A stretch of DNA of 64,000 nt from Pomphorhynchus laevis (GCA_012934845.2 WNNJ02002594.1:1-64000); one strand, 5' to 3'. Numbered from the stretch's first letter, positions 46,046 through 59,467 are shown. A program made the numbers and translations. The notes: generated from the letters alone by a model not told the origin.

Positions 46046-46582
46046 ATTATTTTTAATACACTAATCGTTATCAATCGTATCTATAAACACTGAGTTGATA
46101 GTATTTTTCTCTTTTGCCAAATTATATCTTGAATATTCCTTGAGGCAAATATTATAATTCAATCCTAAGACTGAATTATAATCCACAGAGTTTAAACTTT
46201 CTTGATAATTAACTACTTACATTGCAGATTACAGTTCAGATCGCTACGCTCGCGGAAAAATCTGAATTAATATCAAATTAATACAGGTACACAATATCAA
46301 ACTACTTAATTTTCACCAGCTCGCTTGTTATGTGACGATTATGACAAAAAGTTACCACGAAACAGATGCGAAGCTATAAGTATCAATCAATTGATTATAT
46401 TTGAGAAATAATATACATACAACCGTGACGAACAACAACCACGAACTATTGAAAAGTAGATTAATCGTTTACGTATAAAGCTATCTGCACTAGATAAAAA
46501 AGGGATTGCGATCGGACCTTAAAAAAGTTTGAGATATAATATGCATACAATAAATAATATACAATATCAAGCTGATTACAAC

Positions 46583-47700
46583 ATGCCGTATACAAAGAAG
46601 ACCAACAAGCAAGCGAAATACAACAATACAACAAAGTCGGTTGGGTACGCAGATAATGAAGTGGTATGTGACTCACTTGGCTGCACGATATGGACCAAAG
46701 TAAGCTTCCCCTCAGACAGTTCTCAAGCAATGACGAGTCGCAATTTCTATTGTGGTTTCTGTGCAGCTCTAGCAATTGCAGATTTAAATAAGACTATTAA
46801 CGACCTACGCTCACTAATCGAAGACTGATAAACTATTACGATCAGATATTCCTTATACATGTGAAGTATTCGAGCAAGATACAATACCATCACTAGACAA
46901 TGAAATCGCCCCAATCAACATAACGGCAACATCTGATACTTCAATATTCCGGAAATCTACCCTACTCGAGTTTGGACACGAGGACATGCAAGATCGCGAA
47001 TCGTAAAGGCAACAACCCTTGAAACTTCCTTACCTAACCTTAAATCTGATTTCCTGGATTCGTCAAATCTAGAGAATTCTACCATTTCTTACAAGGGTAC
47101 ACAGAAACAAACATTCCATATCACCCAGAAAACACATCCGAGGTCGGAAACAAACACAGAAGCACCACATCACACATCACTCCCAGCTTTTTCTTGTCCT
47201 CAAACAACCCAGAGTTCATATAAAAAGGATGAAACACTCAAACAAATGAAAACACATACCAATTCCACTGTAAACAACATTGATAACCCTAATATACCTA
47301 TTCTATCTTAGTCTAAACGACATAAACGCCCAACATTCGATCGGGATAAATGTTTCATCATAGTAAATTTAAACGAATCACCGAGTCCAAACAGTCTCAT
47401 CCGGATTTAACATGATGTTGATTCAGTAAAGCAAGTTCTTTCAACTGTTCTCCAAACAGAGATATCAGTCGAACAAAATAGACAGGTAATACACCTCTTT
47501 CGCATTGGGAAGAAACAAGATGGTACCAAACCAAGGCTTTTGAAAGTTGTTGTTGATAGCCCTGAGACTAGTAAGCAAATCATCAAGAATTCCTTTAAGT
47601 TAAGGGGCTCCAGTATCATACTTCTACCTGACCTCAGCACTGAAGATAGAAACAGATTTAAATTTGCAAGGAACTAGCTTAAACAAAAAATTCAAAATGG
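46583..47700 (+). pseudogene. CR1-type ORF1: finger and RRM-like domain
   Basis: Starts MPYTKKTNKQAKYNNTTK, then the finger VVCDSLGCTIWTKV...FYCGFCAALAIADLNKTI (residues ~28-70) and a leucine-spaced helix. It stops at codon 82 in this frame. Later pieces include CFIIVNLNESPSPNSLI (~47350), HLFRIGKKQDGTKPRLLKVV (~47490) and SSIILLPDLSTEDRNRFKFA (~47610), the RRM-like part. The linker between is Ser/Thr-rich. Confidence 0.75.
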
Positions 47701-47733
47701 TGAAAAGTATCTAATTGTGAAAAAAATTTAAGT

Positions 47734-47808
47734 TGTGCGGCGAATGGTAAATACGGGATTCAGCCTCGGAATCCGTCTAACCATTCCATCGATACTCCCC
47801 GCCGCACA
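47734..47808. other. 75-nt stem-loop at the ORF1/ORF2 junction
   Basis: Three nested helices: TGTGCGGCG with CGCCGCACA, AATGGT with ACCATT, and GGATTC with GAATCC around AGCCTCG. It lies between the end of ORF1 and the start of ORF2. Read on the minus strand, it has TGGTTAGACGG (A-box-like) and GGCTGAATCCC (B-box-like), so an embedded tRNA-like or SINE head is another reading. Confidence 0.65.
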
Positions 47809-47859
47809 GATTCGTGCATCCAACACGTAAACATCAATCCCATTTCAACACCAACAGCG

Positions 47860-50600
47860 AAACCTCACCACTGCCGTTACTCTCAAAATAATATTTACAA
47901 CAAATTCGACGAAATATTGTCTCGTTAATTTAATGAATCCAAACATCATAGCATTGAGCGAAACCTGGCTTAACAACGATATATCTGATAATGAAATCTC
48001 AATCTCAGGCTACTTTGTTATACGATCGGATCGAACCGCCTCAAAAGGAGGTGGAGTTATATTATACGTTAAGCAACCGTTAACCATTATCGAGCAAAGC
48101 ATTGTATCAGATGATTCATACAAAGAATATATGTGGGCAACAACATCTTCTCATGAGAGACAGAAACTAAAAATCGGTTTATTTTACCGCTTTCAGCGCT
48201 CCGCAACTGAAAATATTGGCATCTCTTTACTACATCACCTAAGAAGCTTATCACCGATCATTACCCTAGGAGACTTCAATATGCCTCATGTCAATTGGGA
48301 CCTATATACTTCGACACATGGTTGTGATGTTGAATCATCCAATCTACTTGATACGTTCAACGATCTCAATCTAACCCAGCATATTCACGAACCCACTAGA
48401 AGGAGGAAGCAATCATCTGTCATTTTAGACCTCTGCTTATCACGAGGGGAACCCACAATTGATGAAATCTCTCTCAGCCCCCTATTGGCCACAGTGATCA
48501 TTGTGTCATTAGGCTGGCGCTTTCTGTCGTTCTCTTTAAAACAGCCCCCTCGTCAAAACCCGAATTGAATCCCTTCAAAGCGAATTTTGCAAGTATGACG
48601 CCATCTATTCGAAACATTCAATGGCCTAAACCATATGTAATTGGCGTAGATCAGTGTGATAAAATTTCAAATCTACCTTAATTAATGCTCTAAATTACTT
48701 CGCTTCTTTAAAACGTTAGCGCAAAACTTCCATTTGGTTTGACTCGCAGATTAAACAAATGATTAAGACAAGAGACAAAATTTACAAAAAATTCAAAGGG
48801 AATTGTTCTTGGACTGATTACAAGGAATTACAAAATCAAGTAACGGCACTCAAACGTCAGAAACGCAGGTGCTTCGTTTCCAATCTTTATCGATCATCAA
48901 AAAGATATCCCAGTAAATTGTTCAAACATATCAGCTAATTTAAATCAACTACCCCTGAGATCAACTCTATATTTATGGAAACCGGTGATCTCACATTCGA
49001 TGACTAAGCAATTGCCAATATTGTCCTGGATCAATTCACGCTAGAGAGTCCTACCTGTCAGTATTGCCCCTGAGTCTCCACAGCTCAATATCCGTGTTAC
49101 GAATTTACTCCATTTGATAAATTTGAGGTACTTAATGAACTTCTGAAGCTACCACGATCAAGGCAATATTCCTCCAATTCTTCTTCGGGAATTAGCACCA
49201 GTAATATATGAACCTTTACACACCATATCCGATTTCTCCTTGTCAACAGACTGTATACCATCAGATTGGAAATGTTCTATAATCCGACCTCTCTACAAAA
49301 AAGGCGACCGTAATCTAGCAAGCAACTATAGGCCAATAAGCCTTACCTGTGTTGCTTGTAAAGTGCTAGAGAAACTGCTTTTTAAACGAATCATCGGGCA
49401 CCTAGAAGGGAACCAAGTACTCTGCGACAACCAGCATGGTTTCCGCCCAGGAAGATCTACTGTCACAAACCTCGTACTTGCGAGAAGTGATTGGACCAGA
49501 TATGCCGAGGCTATAGTTAGTGTTGATGTATGGTTTTGCGACCTCAGCAAAGCATTTGATCGGATATACTATGATGTCCTCTTTATTACGCTGGAACAGT
49601 ACGGCATCAGATGAACCATCCTAAATTGGATTAACTCCTGCCTTAGAAATCGGAAGATTACTGTATTGGCCAATAAACATATGTCAAAGACAAGAACTCT
49701 TTGACGCGGTGTTCCTCAAGGATCGGTACTCAGTCCATTGCTCTTCAATATTTACATCAACGAGCTTACTACAGCTATTTCGAGTCCATGTGGTTTATAT
49801 GCCGACGACTTGACAATTCGGCGACTAATAATCGATAGCCGAGATCCAATGATACTCCAGAGAGACATTGATAATATTAAGGTATGGTGTAATCAACGGG
49901 GATTGGTATTAAACCCCGATAAGTCAAAACATATGCGCATCGGACATCTACACATCAATTCGTCATATATTATTGACGGAAGAGAAATTGAAGCAGTTCC
50001 CCAATTTCAAGACCTTGGATGATCGTAAATAGAAGCTTTTCGACCATCCCACATACCAGTCACACAGTTGCTAAATGCCGTCAAATTTTAGGAGTTATTA
50101 AAAGGACCATTGGCCAGCTTGACGCATCCAGTCTTAAGTTAATTTACAATGCTTATGTCTTATCTTTAATGAGATACGTTTCACCTGCCTGCCACCCTCA
50201 AACTACGACATAGATGAACCTGTACGAATCCATATTACGCAAGGCCACAGATCTTGTACCCAGCCAACGCAAGCTCTCATTCATTTTTCGACTCCACGCA
50301 CTTGGTGTGACCACAGTTAAGAAATCTTTAAAGTCATATGATTTAATGTTTGTGTAGACAACGCTTAATGTTCAAAAAGGGCAGAGGGAACATGTTTGTC
50401 GTAAACTATTCGAACTTCGAAATTCAAACAGATTGAGAGGACATCATCTCACGTTAAAGACCCGCATTCGTCCACGAAGAAGATTTAACACAATTGTCAA
50501 CCGAACGTGGAAAAGCTGGAATAAGCTACCGAGTCAAGTGGTTTTGGCCTCCAGTATTTTGTCCTTCAAGAGAAGTCTGAAGAATGTACTAACTTAGAAC
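47860..50600 (+). pseudogene. CR1-type ORF2: endonuclease and reverse transcriptase
   Basis: The endonuclease is open at 47933-48567 (NIIALSETWLNNDISDNEIS, SKGGGVILYVKQ, TLGDFNMPHVNWD, VILDLCLSRG). The RT follows in several frames: DWKCSIIRPLYKKGD, NYRPISLTCVACKVLEKLLF, QHGFRPGRSTVTNL (49240-49480), FCDLSKAFDRIYYDVLF (~49540), VPQGSVLSPLLFNIYINEL (~49710), the catalytic GLYADDLTI (~49795-49820), then the C-terminal region to about 50595. Catalytic residues look intact, but at least four frame changes break it. Confidence 0.85.
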
Positions 50601-50699
50601 AATCGGATTTTCATTGATATTTGTTTTTTTACCCTGTACCCAGCCTGTACGATTTCTACGCTCTTTTGCTGCTGTTGTATTTAATAATAAGGTTTTTTT

Positions 50700-51860
50700 A
50701 ATAATCAAATTTATTTGTATAAATAACAATTCGGGGTTACCCGCAAATGAGTTTTTGCCAGCTTATTCTTCAATCCGTGAACTCAAGCAAAGTTACAGTA
50801 ACACGCAAGGCTTTACAACGGAGGTTGCAACTTTAACACAAAAAAAATCATAGAATTATTTGAAGAATCCCAGTATTTACAGTCGAAATTAGCTCAAAGA
50901 GTAACGAAAATCCCCCATGAAGATTGGAAAAAAGCCTACTGTCGTTTATTAAGTCTATGTAAAGTACATGCTAGTAGAGTTGTCTTGGAAGAAACGTTTT
51001 CATCTGCTGTCCTAAAGCCGGCCTCTTTATTTAATGAAAGTTATGTCAGAGAAATTCTGCAGGATCTACACCCAGCTGCAAAGATTCCTGATAAAAAGTA
51101 CTCTTATAGCATAATCTTCCAAATATACAAAATATACAACCTCATCACTTAATTGAATTTAGCGATATCGAAGCGGCGGATATTATGCGCGCAGCTAGAA
51201 GAACGAAAGGTGGGACCGGTCCATCCGGATTGGACTCTATCATGTGGATTCAACTTCTGAGTCGTTTTGGAGTTCATTCTCAAACTTTAGCAAGATCACT
51301 TGCAGATTTCGGGATAAGATTAGCAACTGAAGATATATGTCCCGAAGCTCTGGAAGCATTTACCGCAAGTAGACTTATCGCTCTGAGCAAAAAATGTCAG
51401 GATTAGACCCATTGGCGTTTGCGATGTTGCGAGACGTATAATCTTTAAAATGATATTAGTGAAGAACAACTTAAGAATATTTCTTATTGGAAGGGTATTA
51501 TTATCAAGTACAAGAGTTAATAAAAACAATCATCTAATTACGAGAATATTAGATAGGGGACTTAAGAAAATCCTTAAAACAGATACTTCACTTTAAGTTC
51601 AGTTTTCAATAAAAAAAACTGTTCTGTCTGAACTACTGTTGTCTGTGATTAGTTGCGAATCAAAGATTTTATATGTGGATTTTGTGCATCATCACAACTT
51701 AATCAACCTCTTCTATCAAATGTAAAATTTTCTGATAAATGGATATAAACAAGCTCTACTATTCAGAATCCAATTTCTACAACTGAATGTACATCTGTTA
51801 ACGGTGGTGTCATGCTTACGGTGGTGTTGCTGATAATATATACCTATTTTGATAGTAGGT
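50700..51860 (+). mobile_element. Second copy of the RT/nuclease retroelement family (N-terminal half)
   Basis: The 5' end carries TTACCCGCAAATG (50738-50749), the same motif as the 5' end of the element at 21640-23910. The translation continues as KIPHEDWKKAYCRLLSLCKV, DIMRAARRTKGGTGPSGLDS, ALEAFTASRLIALSKK (51320-51400), then RPIGVCDVARRIIFKMILV (51408-51470) and ILYVDFVHHHNLINLF (~51670). The last three blocks correspond to [17 protein letters not shown] and NAYNQTNR in the other copy. The catalytic and nuclease parts are absent, and several frames are used. Confidence 0.65.
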
Positions 51861-52051
51861 ATATTCGACTTCGATGATTCAAATAATATGAAAAAAATCA
51901 GTGTACATAATTGAGATATTTTAGAAAAAAGTTTTTATCTCGAAAATTAATTTTTATTATACATTTTTTATTAACTTTTACTTTATATACTTTTAATATG
52001 TTATGAACAATTGTCTATTAATGAGGCATTTAACGCTTCATATTGTAATAC

Positions 52052-52172
52052 TGTTATAATCGAGTAAATCGAGTAGACTTAAATATGGTTTTTATTCAAC
52101 ACATCTACAATAAATACTTAGTAAACGATTATAAGTAGTTGATAACATTCTTTTATGTGAAATATCATGACA
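52052..52172 (-). repeat. 3' LTR of the Ty3/gypsy fossil
   Basis: 121 bp, TG...CA ends, aligned without gaps to 58027-58147 with about ten differences. Confidence 0.88.
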
Positions 52173-53889
52173 CTTTCCTCTTCTATAGGAAATAATCATC
52201 CAGGTACTTTGGTCTACTTTAAACTCGAGACTCTTGGTCATTTGATTTGATATCAGATATTTTGACGAACAACTCATTATTTGGATTGATTTCGGGCAAA
52301 TTTTTAGCGCTTTGATTCAATTAATTATTGTCGATAGGATCGGCGGGCGATTGCTGCATAATTTTTTAAACTGTGAAGCATATTCGACAGGTTGATTTTG
52401 TTCTTGCGTGTCCTTATCCGCTTCTGGAAATCGAGCAATCTTTCGTATCGAAACATTTAATTGCTTATGAGCATCATCACTCACCGTGGCATAATTTCCA
52501 TTTGTCCCGACCAGTTTTACCTGTCGAAAAGATCTGTTCTTCCACGATGTCTCTTTAGCAAGAAGGACTGTATTTCCACTTTTCATCCATGACGGTAAGA
52601 TAGCATGATTTAAGGAATTGTGCTTGTGGCTAAACATTCGTTCGTGAGGCGAGTATCCGGTCGCGGTGCATATGAGTGTTTTAATGGACGATAATGCCGA
52701 TTAAAGCACTGATACCCATTGTTTCGGCGATTTCCTATCAGATTTCAAGTTCAATTGTATCGTCCAAATTATCCCGAAAAAGCGCTCCGCTTGTCCATTC
52801 CCACGTGGATTGTACTGTGTTGATCGACTATAGGCTACACCTGTTAATCACAGATAATCTCGTAATTCTTTGTATTGAAATCATGATCCTTGGTCCGAAT
52901 GTATTTTAGCGGGACAACTGAATATACCAAAAATTTGCTTCAAACAATTGATAACCGTCGATGACGAACAATCTGAACATGGAATTGCGAATGGGAAGCG
53001 TTAGTATTCGTCCACTACGCATTGTAAATACCGATTGCGGGTCGTCGATTGGGAAGGACCTTTAAAATCTATATTCATCCGTTCGAATGTCTGAGTTGCA
53101 GTTTTTACATGGGATTGATTCGGTTTACAAAATCGTGGTTTCAATTCGGCATATGTTTTACACTGCTCAATAATATTGACGACATCAGTTTTATCGAAAG
53201 TAAGATCGTGTTGCTTAACATAATGCATCATCCTTGTAATTCCCTAATGACATAACGAAGTGTGTATTTTTTGTATATCTGTTATTCGTTTATAACTAGT
53301 GTAAGCACGTGTCATTCTGGACATGGCGTCAGCAAGCAATTATGTTGTTTGATCACGGACGATACTGGATGTCATATTGATACGGATCTAGTTCTAAGCG
53401 CCATCTAGCGACTTTGTCATTTTTTATTTTGTTCGTACTGTCTCGTTTAAACATGTAGTTCACTGATATCTGATCGGTGATTATCGTGAAATGTCGTCCA
53501 AGCAAGAAATGTCGCCAATGATGTATGGCATTGACTATTGCTTAAGCTTCCTTTTCTATGATTGGTTGTAGTAGTGAAGTCTTTGACAACGTTTGAGAGA
53601 AAAATGCGATAGAATTATCGTTTTAAATGAGAACCGCACCAATTGCGGAATACGACACATCAGTTTCATGGATAAGTGGCTTTCGAGGTGTAAATGCAGA
53701 TAATGTAGAAGTCGCTATCTCCTTCGTGAATGCTTCAATCACTCTTATTATTTCTAATGAAGGGGGCTAACATTCACAATTAAATAATGGCTGTATCTTT
53801 TTTGAAAATGATTGAATCCACTTAGAGTAGTATGCTAGTAGGCCTAGAAACCTTTGCATCGATTTGTTATCTTGAGGGATGGGATAAAA

Positions 53890-54085
53890 AAGTATATTTG
53901 TACGTGGCAAATGCGTGCCGGCGCACGCTTACATGACCACAACAACAAAAAATCTAAATCATGTTTCGAGGAAGTGGATAAGGAGGCGGTATTTGAATGT
54001 ACTAAAGGAGGGAGCGCGGCAGACGTCGAGTGGGATCTGATTCCAGGCGAGTGGGCGGCGACGAAGAAGGAGAAAGAAGTTAATC
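53890..54085 (-). mobile_element. LINE family B fragment inside the LTR fossil
   Basis: 3' tip only, hairpin GCGTGCCGGCGCACGC at 53913-53928, minus strand. Confidence 0.8.
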
Positions 54086-54214
54086 TAACATAAATTTACA
54101 ATTAATATCACAGTGGTTAATTAAATTAATTAAATTTATCTCACAGTAGTGAATCTCACAGAAAAGTAATAAGAGATAAGAGTAAGTCATTTTGTGAAAT
54201 CTATGAGTCTACAA

Positions 54215-54957
54215 ATGCATATAAGGTCTCTGAGTAGTATGTTATAAGATCGAACATTATGACGAACAAGGTATATAAAATATTCGGTTATCAAAATGAA
54301 AACCATTCAGTTATTAAAATGGAAGCCAAGAAAATTCATATGATATAATATTCAAACTTAATTAGATTTCATTCAATGAAATCGCCGTAACTATAACCCT
54401 TTTACAAAAACGATAAATTTATGTAATTTAACAGATATATCTATCGAAAACTGTAAATACGATTTATTTGAACGTGAAAATGCGTGCCAGCGCACGCTTA
54501 CATGACCACTACAAAACAAAAATGTAAATCATGTCTCGAGAAGGTGTGAACGGAGGAGGTGTTTGAATGTGATAAAGGACGGCGGACGGCGAGAGGAAGT
54601 TAATTCCAGGCAAGTGGGGCGGGGACGAGGAAGGATCGGAAACCATAGTTGTTAGAGTAATTGGGAACGTGGAGTTAGATGGAATGACAGGAACGCAGTG
54701 ATAGAGAGGTGAGAGGAGTGTCGTCTAAGAAAGGGAGGTTGATGAACGATGGGGAGCCGACTACAAAGAGACGAAAAGGTACGAGAAGAAGGTGGAGTTT
54801 GATTCGGATGTGGATGGTAGGCCAGGAGAGTTGGGCAAGATATGTGGACGTGTGGTCAAAGCTACGGAGGCGTAGGAGCACTCGAACGGCGGAGTTAATG
54901 ATGCGTTGTAGGGGTAGGATGATATATTTTGGAGAATTGGCGAAAAGGCTAAGGCAG
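54215..54957 (-). repeat. Duplicated block, copy 1 (non-LINE flank plus LINE B 3' part)
   Basis: From ATGCATATAAGG at 54215 this block is nearly identical to 58270-58857 continued at 62209-62368. The first ~260 bp is not LINE sequence; the rest is the 3' half of a LINE B copy. The break in copy 2 is caused by the LINE A insertion. Confidence 0.9.
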
Positions 54958-55180
54958 TAATCGATTTTAGGCAAAAGAAACGATGAAAGGAGAGACATAC
55001 AGGAACGGAAGTCGATATTGGGGCGGATACGGCGGATGTCACTGAGAATTAAGTTAGGCGAGCGGATCTTGTCGCGGACGAAGGGTTTAAGGGAAAGGTG
55101 ATCATCGAAATTGAATCCTAAGAAAGTAAGACTGTGAACCACGGGGATGATTGATGATGCAAAAGATACAGGAATGATTT
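54470..55180 (-). mobile_element. LINE family B copy inside the LTR fossil
   Basis: Minus-strand RT C-terminal part: [60 protein letters not shown] style blocks (54675-55142). 3' hairpin GCGTGCCAGCGCACGC at 54482-54497. Frame changes near the 3' end of the coding part. Confidence 0.88.
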
Positions 55181-55195
55181 AAAAAAAATATTTTT

Positions 55196-56084
55196 TAACG
55201 TGGCAAATGCTTGTCAGCGCACGCTTACATGACCACAACAAAACAAAAATGTAAATCATGTGTCGAGAAGGTGTGAACGGAGGAACGGAGGAGGTGTTTT
55301 AATGTGATAAATGAGGGAGCGCGGCGGACGTCGAGATGGAGTTGATTCCAGGCGAGTGAGGCGGCGACGAGGAAGGATCGGAGACCGTAGTTGTTGGAGT
55401 AATTGGGAACATGGAGTAAGAGCGAATTACGGGAACGCAGCAATAGTGAGGTGGGGAGAGTGTCGTCTAAGAAAGGAAGGTTGATGAACGATGGGAAGCC
55501 GACATCGATGAGACGAAAAGTTACGAGAAGAAGGCGGAGTTTGATGCGGATGTGGATGGTTGGCCAGGAGAGTTGGGCAAAATATGTGGATGTGTGGTCG
55601 AAGCGACGGAGACGAAAGAGCACTCGAACGGCGGTGTTGATTATTCGTTGTAGGGGTAGGATTATGGATTTTGGAGAATTGGCGAAAAGGCTAAGGCAGT
55701 AATCAATTTTAGGGAAAAGAAGCGATAAAATAAGATACATACAGAAACGGAAGTCGATAAGGGGGCGGATACGGCGGATGTCACGGAGAATTAAGTTAGA
55801 CGAGCGGACCTTGTCACGGACGAAGGGTTTAAGGAAAATGTGATCATCGAAATAGAAGCATAAGAAAGTGAGATTGTGGACTATGGGGATGATTGATGAG
55901 GCAAAAATACAGTGGGAGGAGATATGCTTGGCTTACGGCGGAGGATCCACATTATTTTGGACTTGTCGGGGTTTAGAACGAGATGGAGATTGGAGAGACG
56001 TTTGTAGATAGAAGAAATACAGTTGGAGGCAGAAATGCCGATATCGTGTATGCGATGTGCGTGTGCGTGAGCAATGATTTATTA
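55196..56084 (-). mobile_element. LINE family B copy inside the LTR fossil, tandem to the previous one
   Basis: Minus-strand copy with a 171-codon open RT segment (55225-55740; [37 protein letters not shown]). It extends a little further 5' (to about 56084) than its neighbour. Hairpin eroded to GCTTGTCAGCGCACGC (55209-55224). It ends against the reverse-transcriptase part of the LTR fossil. Confidence 0.88.
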
Positions 56085-58026
56085 AAGGCTTTATGCGTTT
56101 AGGATCTGGTTTTAGGGTACCAGTAGATGTTTGATATCCCAGAAAATTCAATCGTATGTCTTGTATGTCGTCTTTTCGTCAGGTAAATTTAAGTTTATCT
56201 TAGTAGCTACTTCGCAGAATTTTTGATATTTGTTTTCGTGTTCTTCATCCGTCTTACCGCAAATTATTATATCTTCGAGATACGCGTATATTCCACTTAG
56301 TTGATTTTCAGAATTGATGTTATTTATTAGTTGTTGAAAAACGGATACCGCATTGTTCAATCCAAATGGGATACGTTTGTATTGGTAAAGTTTCCCACAA
56401 GCTTCAAAAGTTGTGTACGACTTGTTTTCTTCAATTGGCGGAATCTGATAATATGCTTTTGACAAGTCGACTGTCGTAAAAACTGAATTTCACGCAATCT
56501 ATGTTATCAAATCTTCAATGTTAGGTAATCGGTAGGCATCCAACATCGTGTATTTGTTGATTGTACGAGAATAGTATATTACCATTCGTGGTTTTTTCTT
56601 TGATTTGAAACAACTAGAGCTTGTGCCCTCCATAGCGACCGACTCTCTTAAATAATATCTCGCTTCAACAGTAATTCTATTTCGGTGCTGATGAACATGG
56701 CATTTTTGTGGGTTTGGCGACGAGATTTGGTAGAAATGGGATGTGGATTTTTTGGTATATCAGGAAAAATAATAATTGGATCAACATGCATTGCATCAGA
56801 TATGTATAAAGCGGCTAAAGTGGTCAGGCTCTCGACCACCAAATTGAAAAGTAATGTGCGCGAGTCGTGTTAGGAAATCTCGACCAAGAATCACATGTGA
56901 TCATAAATTTGACATAATAAAAAATCGAATATTTGCGAATACTCTATCCATGAAACGAATTGTAACATTGTAAGCATGACGTACAAGAACAAAACGCGAA
57001 GATAAAATTAATTGAACACGTTTATTGCAACATATTCGTTTCATTGTTAAGGTATTTGCTATAGATTCATCCATAAAGTTATCGCTACTTCCAGTGTCAA
57101 CAAGAGTATTAAGATTATTGTTATCAATTGATATTGTTTGAAGGTTGTTAAGCATTAATTGGTCAGAACCATTAATTGAACACAAAGCATCAGAGAAGTT
57201 AGTTGGTTTATTATTCTTTCTTGGCTTGCATGATGACGGAAAGTGTCCAGTTTTTCCACACGTATGGCAAACAGAGTTTCGAGCTGGACATTGGATAAGC
57301 GAATGATAGGCTCGACCACAAAAATAGCATCGTGTTGTTATTAAGCCTGTTTGCTTTTCCAGAAAATTGTTGGGCCACGGCTAGATTAGGATCATTCGTC
57401 GAGTCATCTGTGCTATCGATAAAATTTTGTTCAGTTGCCAGGCTGGCTAAGGTTTGTTCTGTTCAAGAGAATACAGCTGCTTGCGAATTAGCTCATTCGA
57501 AGGATTTGACAATTGAAATCAAATCATTGAAATCGGATTTGCGAGATTCTAATAATCGTTGTCTGATATAAGAACTATGTAGTCCATGAATAAATGTGTC
57601 GGCTATATGCTCGTTTCGATTTGCTATCGCATCTACTGCTTTAAAGTCACGTGAATCTGCAAGTTGTTCCAGCTGGCGTATATATTTCTCGATGGAAATT
57701 GATTGGTCCTGACGACAGCTATGTAATCGAAAGCGACTGAAAATTAGATTGACTGGGTTTGTGAAAACGGAATCAAGTATCTTTATAGCGTCAATGAAAG
57801 TTGTACAATCTTTTATAAGTCGAAATATTCTTGTAGATACCTGATTTATCAGAAAAAAAGTTTAGCATCTTCTGAAGAATCTGCTTGCAAAGACAGATAG
57901 TTCACAAGTCTCCGATTTCAATGTGCCTAATGTTCTTGGGAATCGCTATAATCAGGATCGATTGACAGCATGTTAGGTACCAAGACTTTGTCCATTTCGT
58001 CGAATACAATAATCTGTTAAATAAAG

Positions 58027-58147
58027 TGTCGTAATCAAGTAAATCGAGTAAACGTAAATAGGGTTTTTATTCAACAGATCTACAATAAATAGTTAGTAAA
58101 AGATTATAAGTAGTTGATAGCATTCTTTTATGTGAAATATCATGACA
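58027..58147 (-). repeat. 5' LTR of the Ty3/gypsy fossil
   Basis: 121 bp, TG...CA ends, partner of 52052-52172. Confidence 0.88.
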
Positions 58148-58269
58148 AATATGCACTACACATTTTTATTTTTACTTAATTTTTTTAATTAAAAATAAAT
58201 ATCTTGAAATATTATTATCCTCGATTAAAAGACGAATAAGCACGTCGTATCTTACTAATACCTTCCGTT

Positions 58270-58857
58270 ATGCATATAAGGTCTCTGAGTAGTATGTTAT
58301 AAGATCGAACATTATGACGAACAAGGTATATAAAATATTCGGTTATCAAAATGAAAACCATTCAGTTATTAAAATGGAAGCCAAGAAAATTCATATGATA
58401 TAATATTCAAACTTAATTAGATTTCATTCAATGAAATCGCCGTAACTATAACCCTTTTACAAAAACGATAAATTTATGTAATTTAACAGATATATCTATC
58501 GAAAACTGTAAATACGATTTATTTGAACGTGAAAATGCGTGCCAGCGCACGCTTACATGACCACTACAAAACAAAAATGTAAATCATGTCTCGAGAAGGT
58601 GTGAACGGAGGAGGTGTTTGAATGTGATAAAGGACGGCGGACGGCGAGAGGAAGTTAATTCCAGGCAAGTGGGGCGGGGACGAGGAAGGATCGGAAACCA
58701 TAGTTGTTAGAGTAATTGGGAACGTGGAGTTAGATGGAATGACAGGAACGCAGTGATAGAGAGGTGAGAGGAGTGTCGTCTAAGAAAGGGAGGTTGATGA
58801 ACGATGGGGAGCCGACTACAAAGAGACGAAAATTTACGAGAAGAATGTGGAGTTTAA
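58270..58857 (-). mobile_element. LINE family B copy, left part, with duplicated 3' flank
   Basis: 58270-58530 is the same non-LINE flank as at 54215-54470; 58530-58857 is the LINE B 3' part with hairpin GCGTGCCAGCGCACGC (58537-58552). The copy is cut at GGAGTTT by the LINE A insertion and resumes at 62209. Nothing is recognised in 58148-58269. Confidence 0.9.
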
Positions 58858-59467
58858 TAATAATACAAATTTATTTAATGTGGCAAATGCGTACAAGCTG
58901 TACGCTTACAAGTCCACAAACAAAAATGAAAAAGTCAAGCAGATAAATTGTTTAAATGGGATCGGATTTGTCGTTTGAAGCACTGCAGGGAAGTTGATTG
59001 GCGTATATGAATGGGCAGATGATTCCACGATAGCGGAGCAGCCACCAGGAAGGAACGGAGTCCAAAGGAGGTAGAGTAGTTTGGTACATGTAAAAGAAGG
59101 GAATTACGGGAATGCAAAGAAGAGTAAACAAAACGAGAATTATCAAAAAAAAGTAAGGTTGAGAAATGAAGGGGTATGAAAAGTTACAAGGCGGAAAGCA
59201 ACGATAAGAAGACGAATTTGAACACGACAATAACTTGTTGGCAAATCGAGAGAAGCAAGATGGTAGGATGTATAATCAAAACTACGAAGACGAAGGAGAA
59301 TTCTGACGGCTGCGTTGACGATGCGTTGTAGGGAAGAAGAGTGGATTTAGGTGAGTTGGAAAATAGACTAAGACAATAATCGAGTCTAGAAAAAAGGAGA
59401 GAAGATATGAGAGTCATACAAGAAGGGAAATTGATCAATCTACGAACTTGACAGAGGTTGCGAAGTA

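Larger units (their letters stand above)
46225..50690 (+). mobile_element. CR1-type LINE with ORF1 and ORF2, decayed
   Basis: Plus-strand element with leader, ORF1 (46583 to about 47700), a structured junction (47734-47808), ORF2 (about 47860-50600) and an AT-rich 3' end near 50690. The leader piece CCTTAAAAAAGTTTGAGAT (46519-46537) is close to the leader of LINE A (CCTTAAAAAGTTTGAAAT on the minus strand near 62199-62182). The true 5' end is uncertain: TCGCTACGCTCGCGG, also in the LINE A leader, occurs at 46241. Many frame changes; inactive. Confidence 0.85.
52052..58147 (-). mobile_element. Ty3/gypsy-type LTR retrotransposon fossil with nested LINE B copies
   Basis: Fossil element on the minus strand bounded by two 121-bp LTRs. 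Parts in order from the 5' LTR: a gag-like region with a CCHC knuckle area (about 57.9-57.2 kb), aspartic protease with the DTGSSDNF motif (about 57.1 kb), reverse transcriptase (about 56.85-56.1 kb), RNase H (about 53.85-53.3 kb) and integrase (about 53.25-52.3 kb). A purine-rich tract (AGAAGAGGAAAG) precedes the 3' LTR. Three LINE B insertions interrupt it. It is broken many times (well over ten). The LTRs differ at about 10 of 121 sites, so it is old. Flanks AATAC/AATAT may be the remains of a 5-bp target duplication. Confidence 0.85.
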
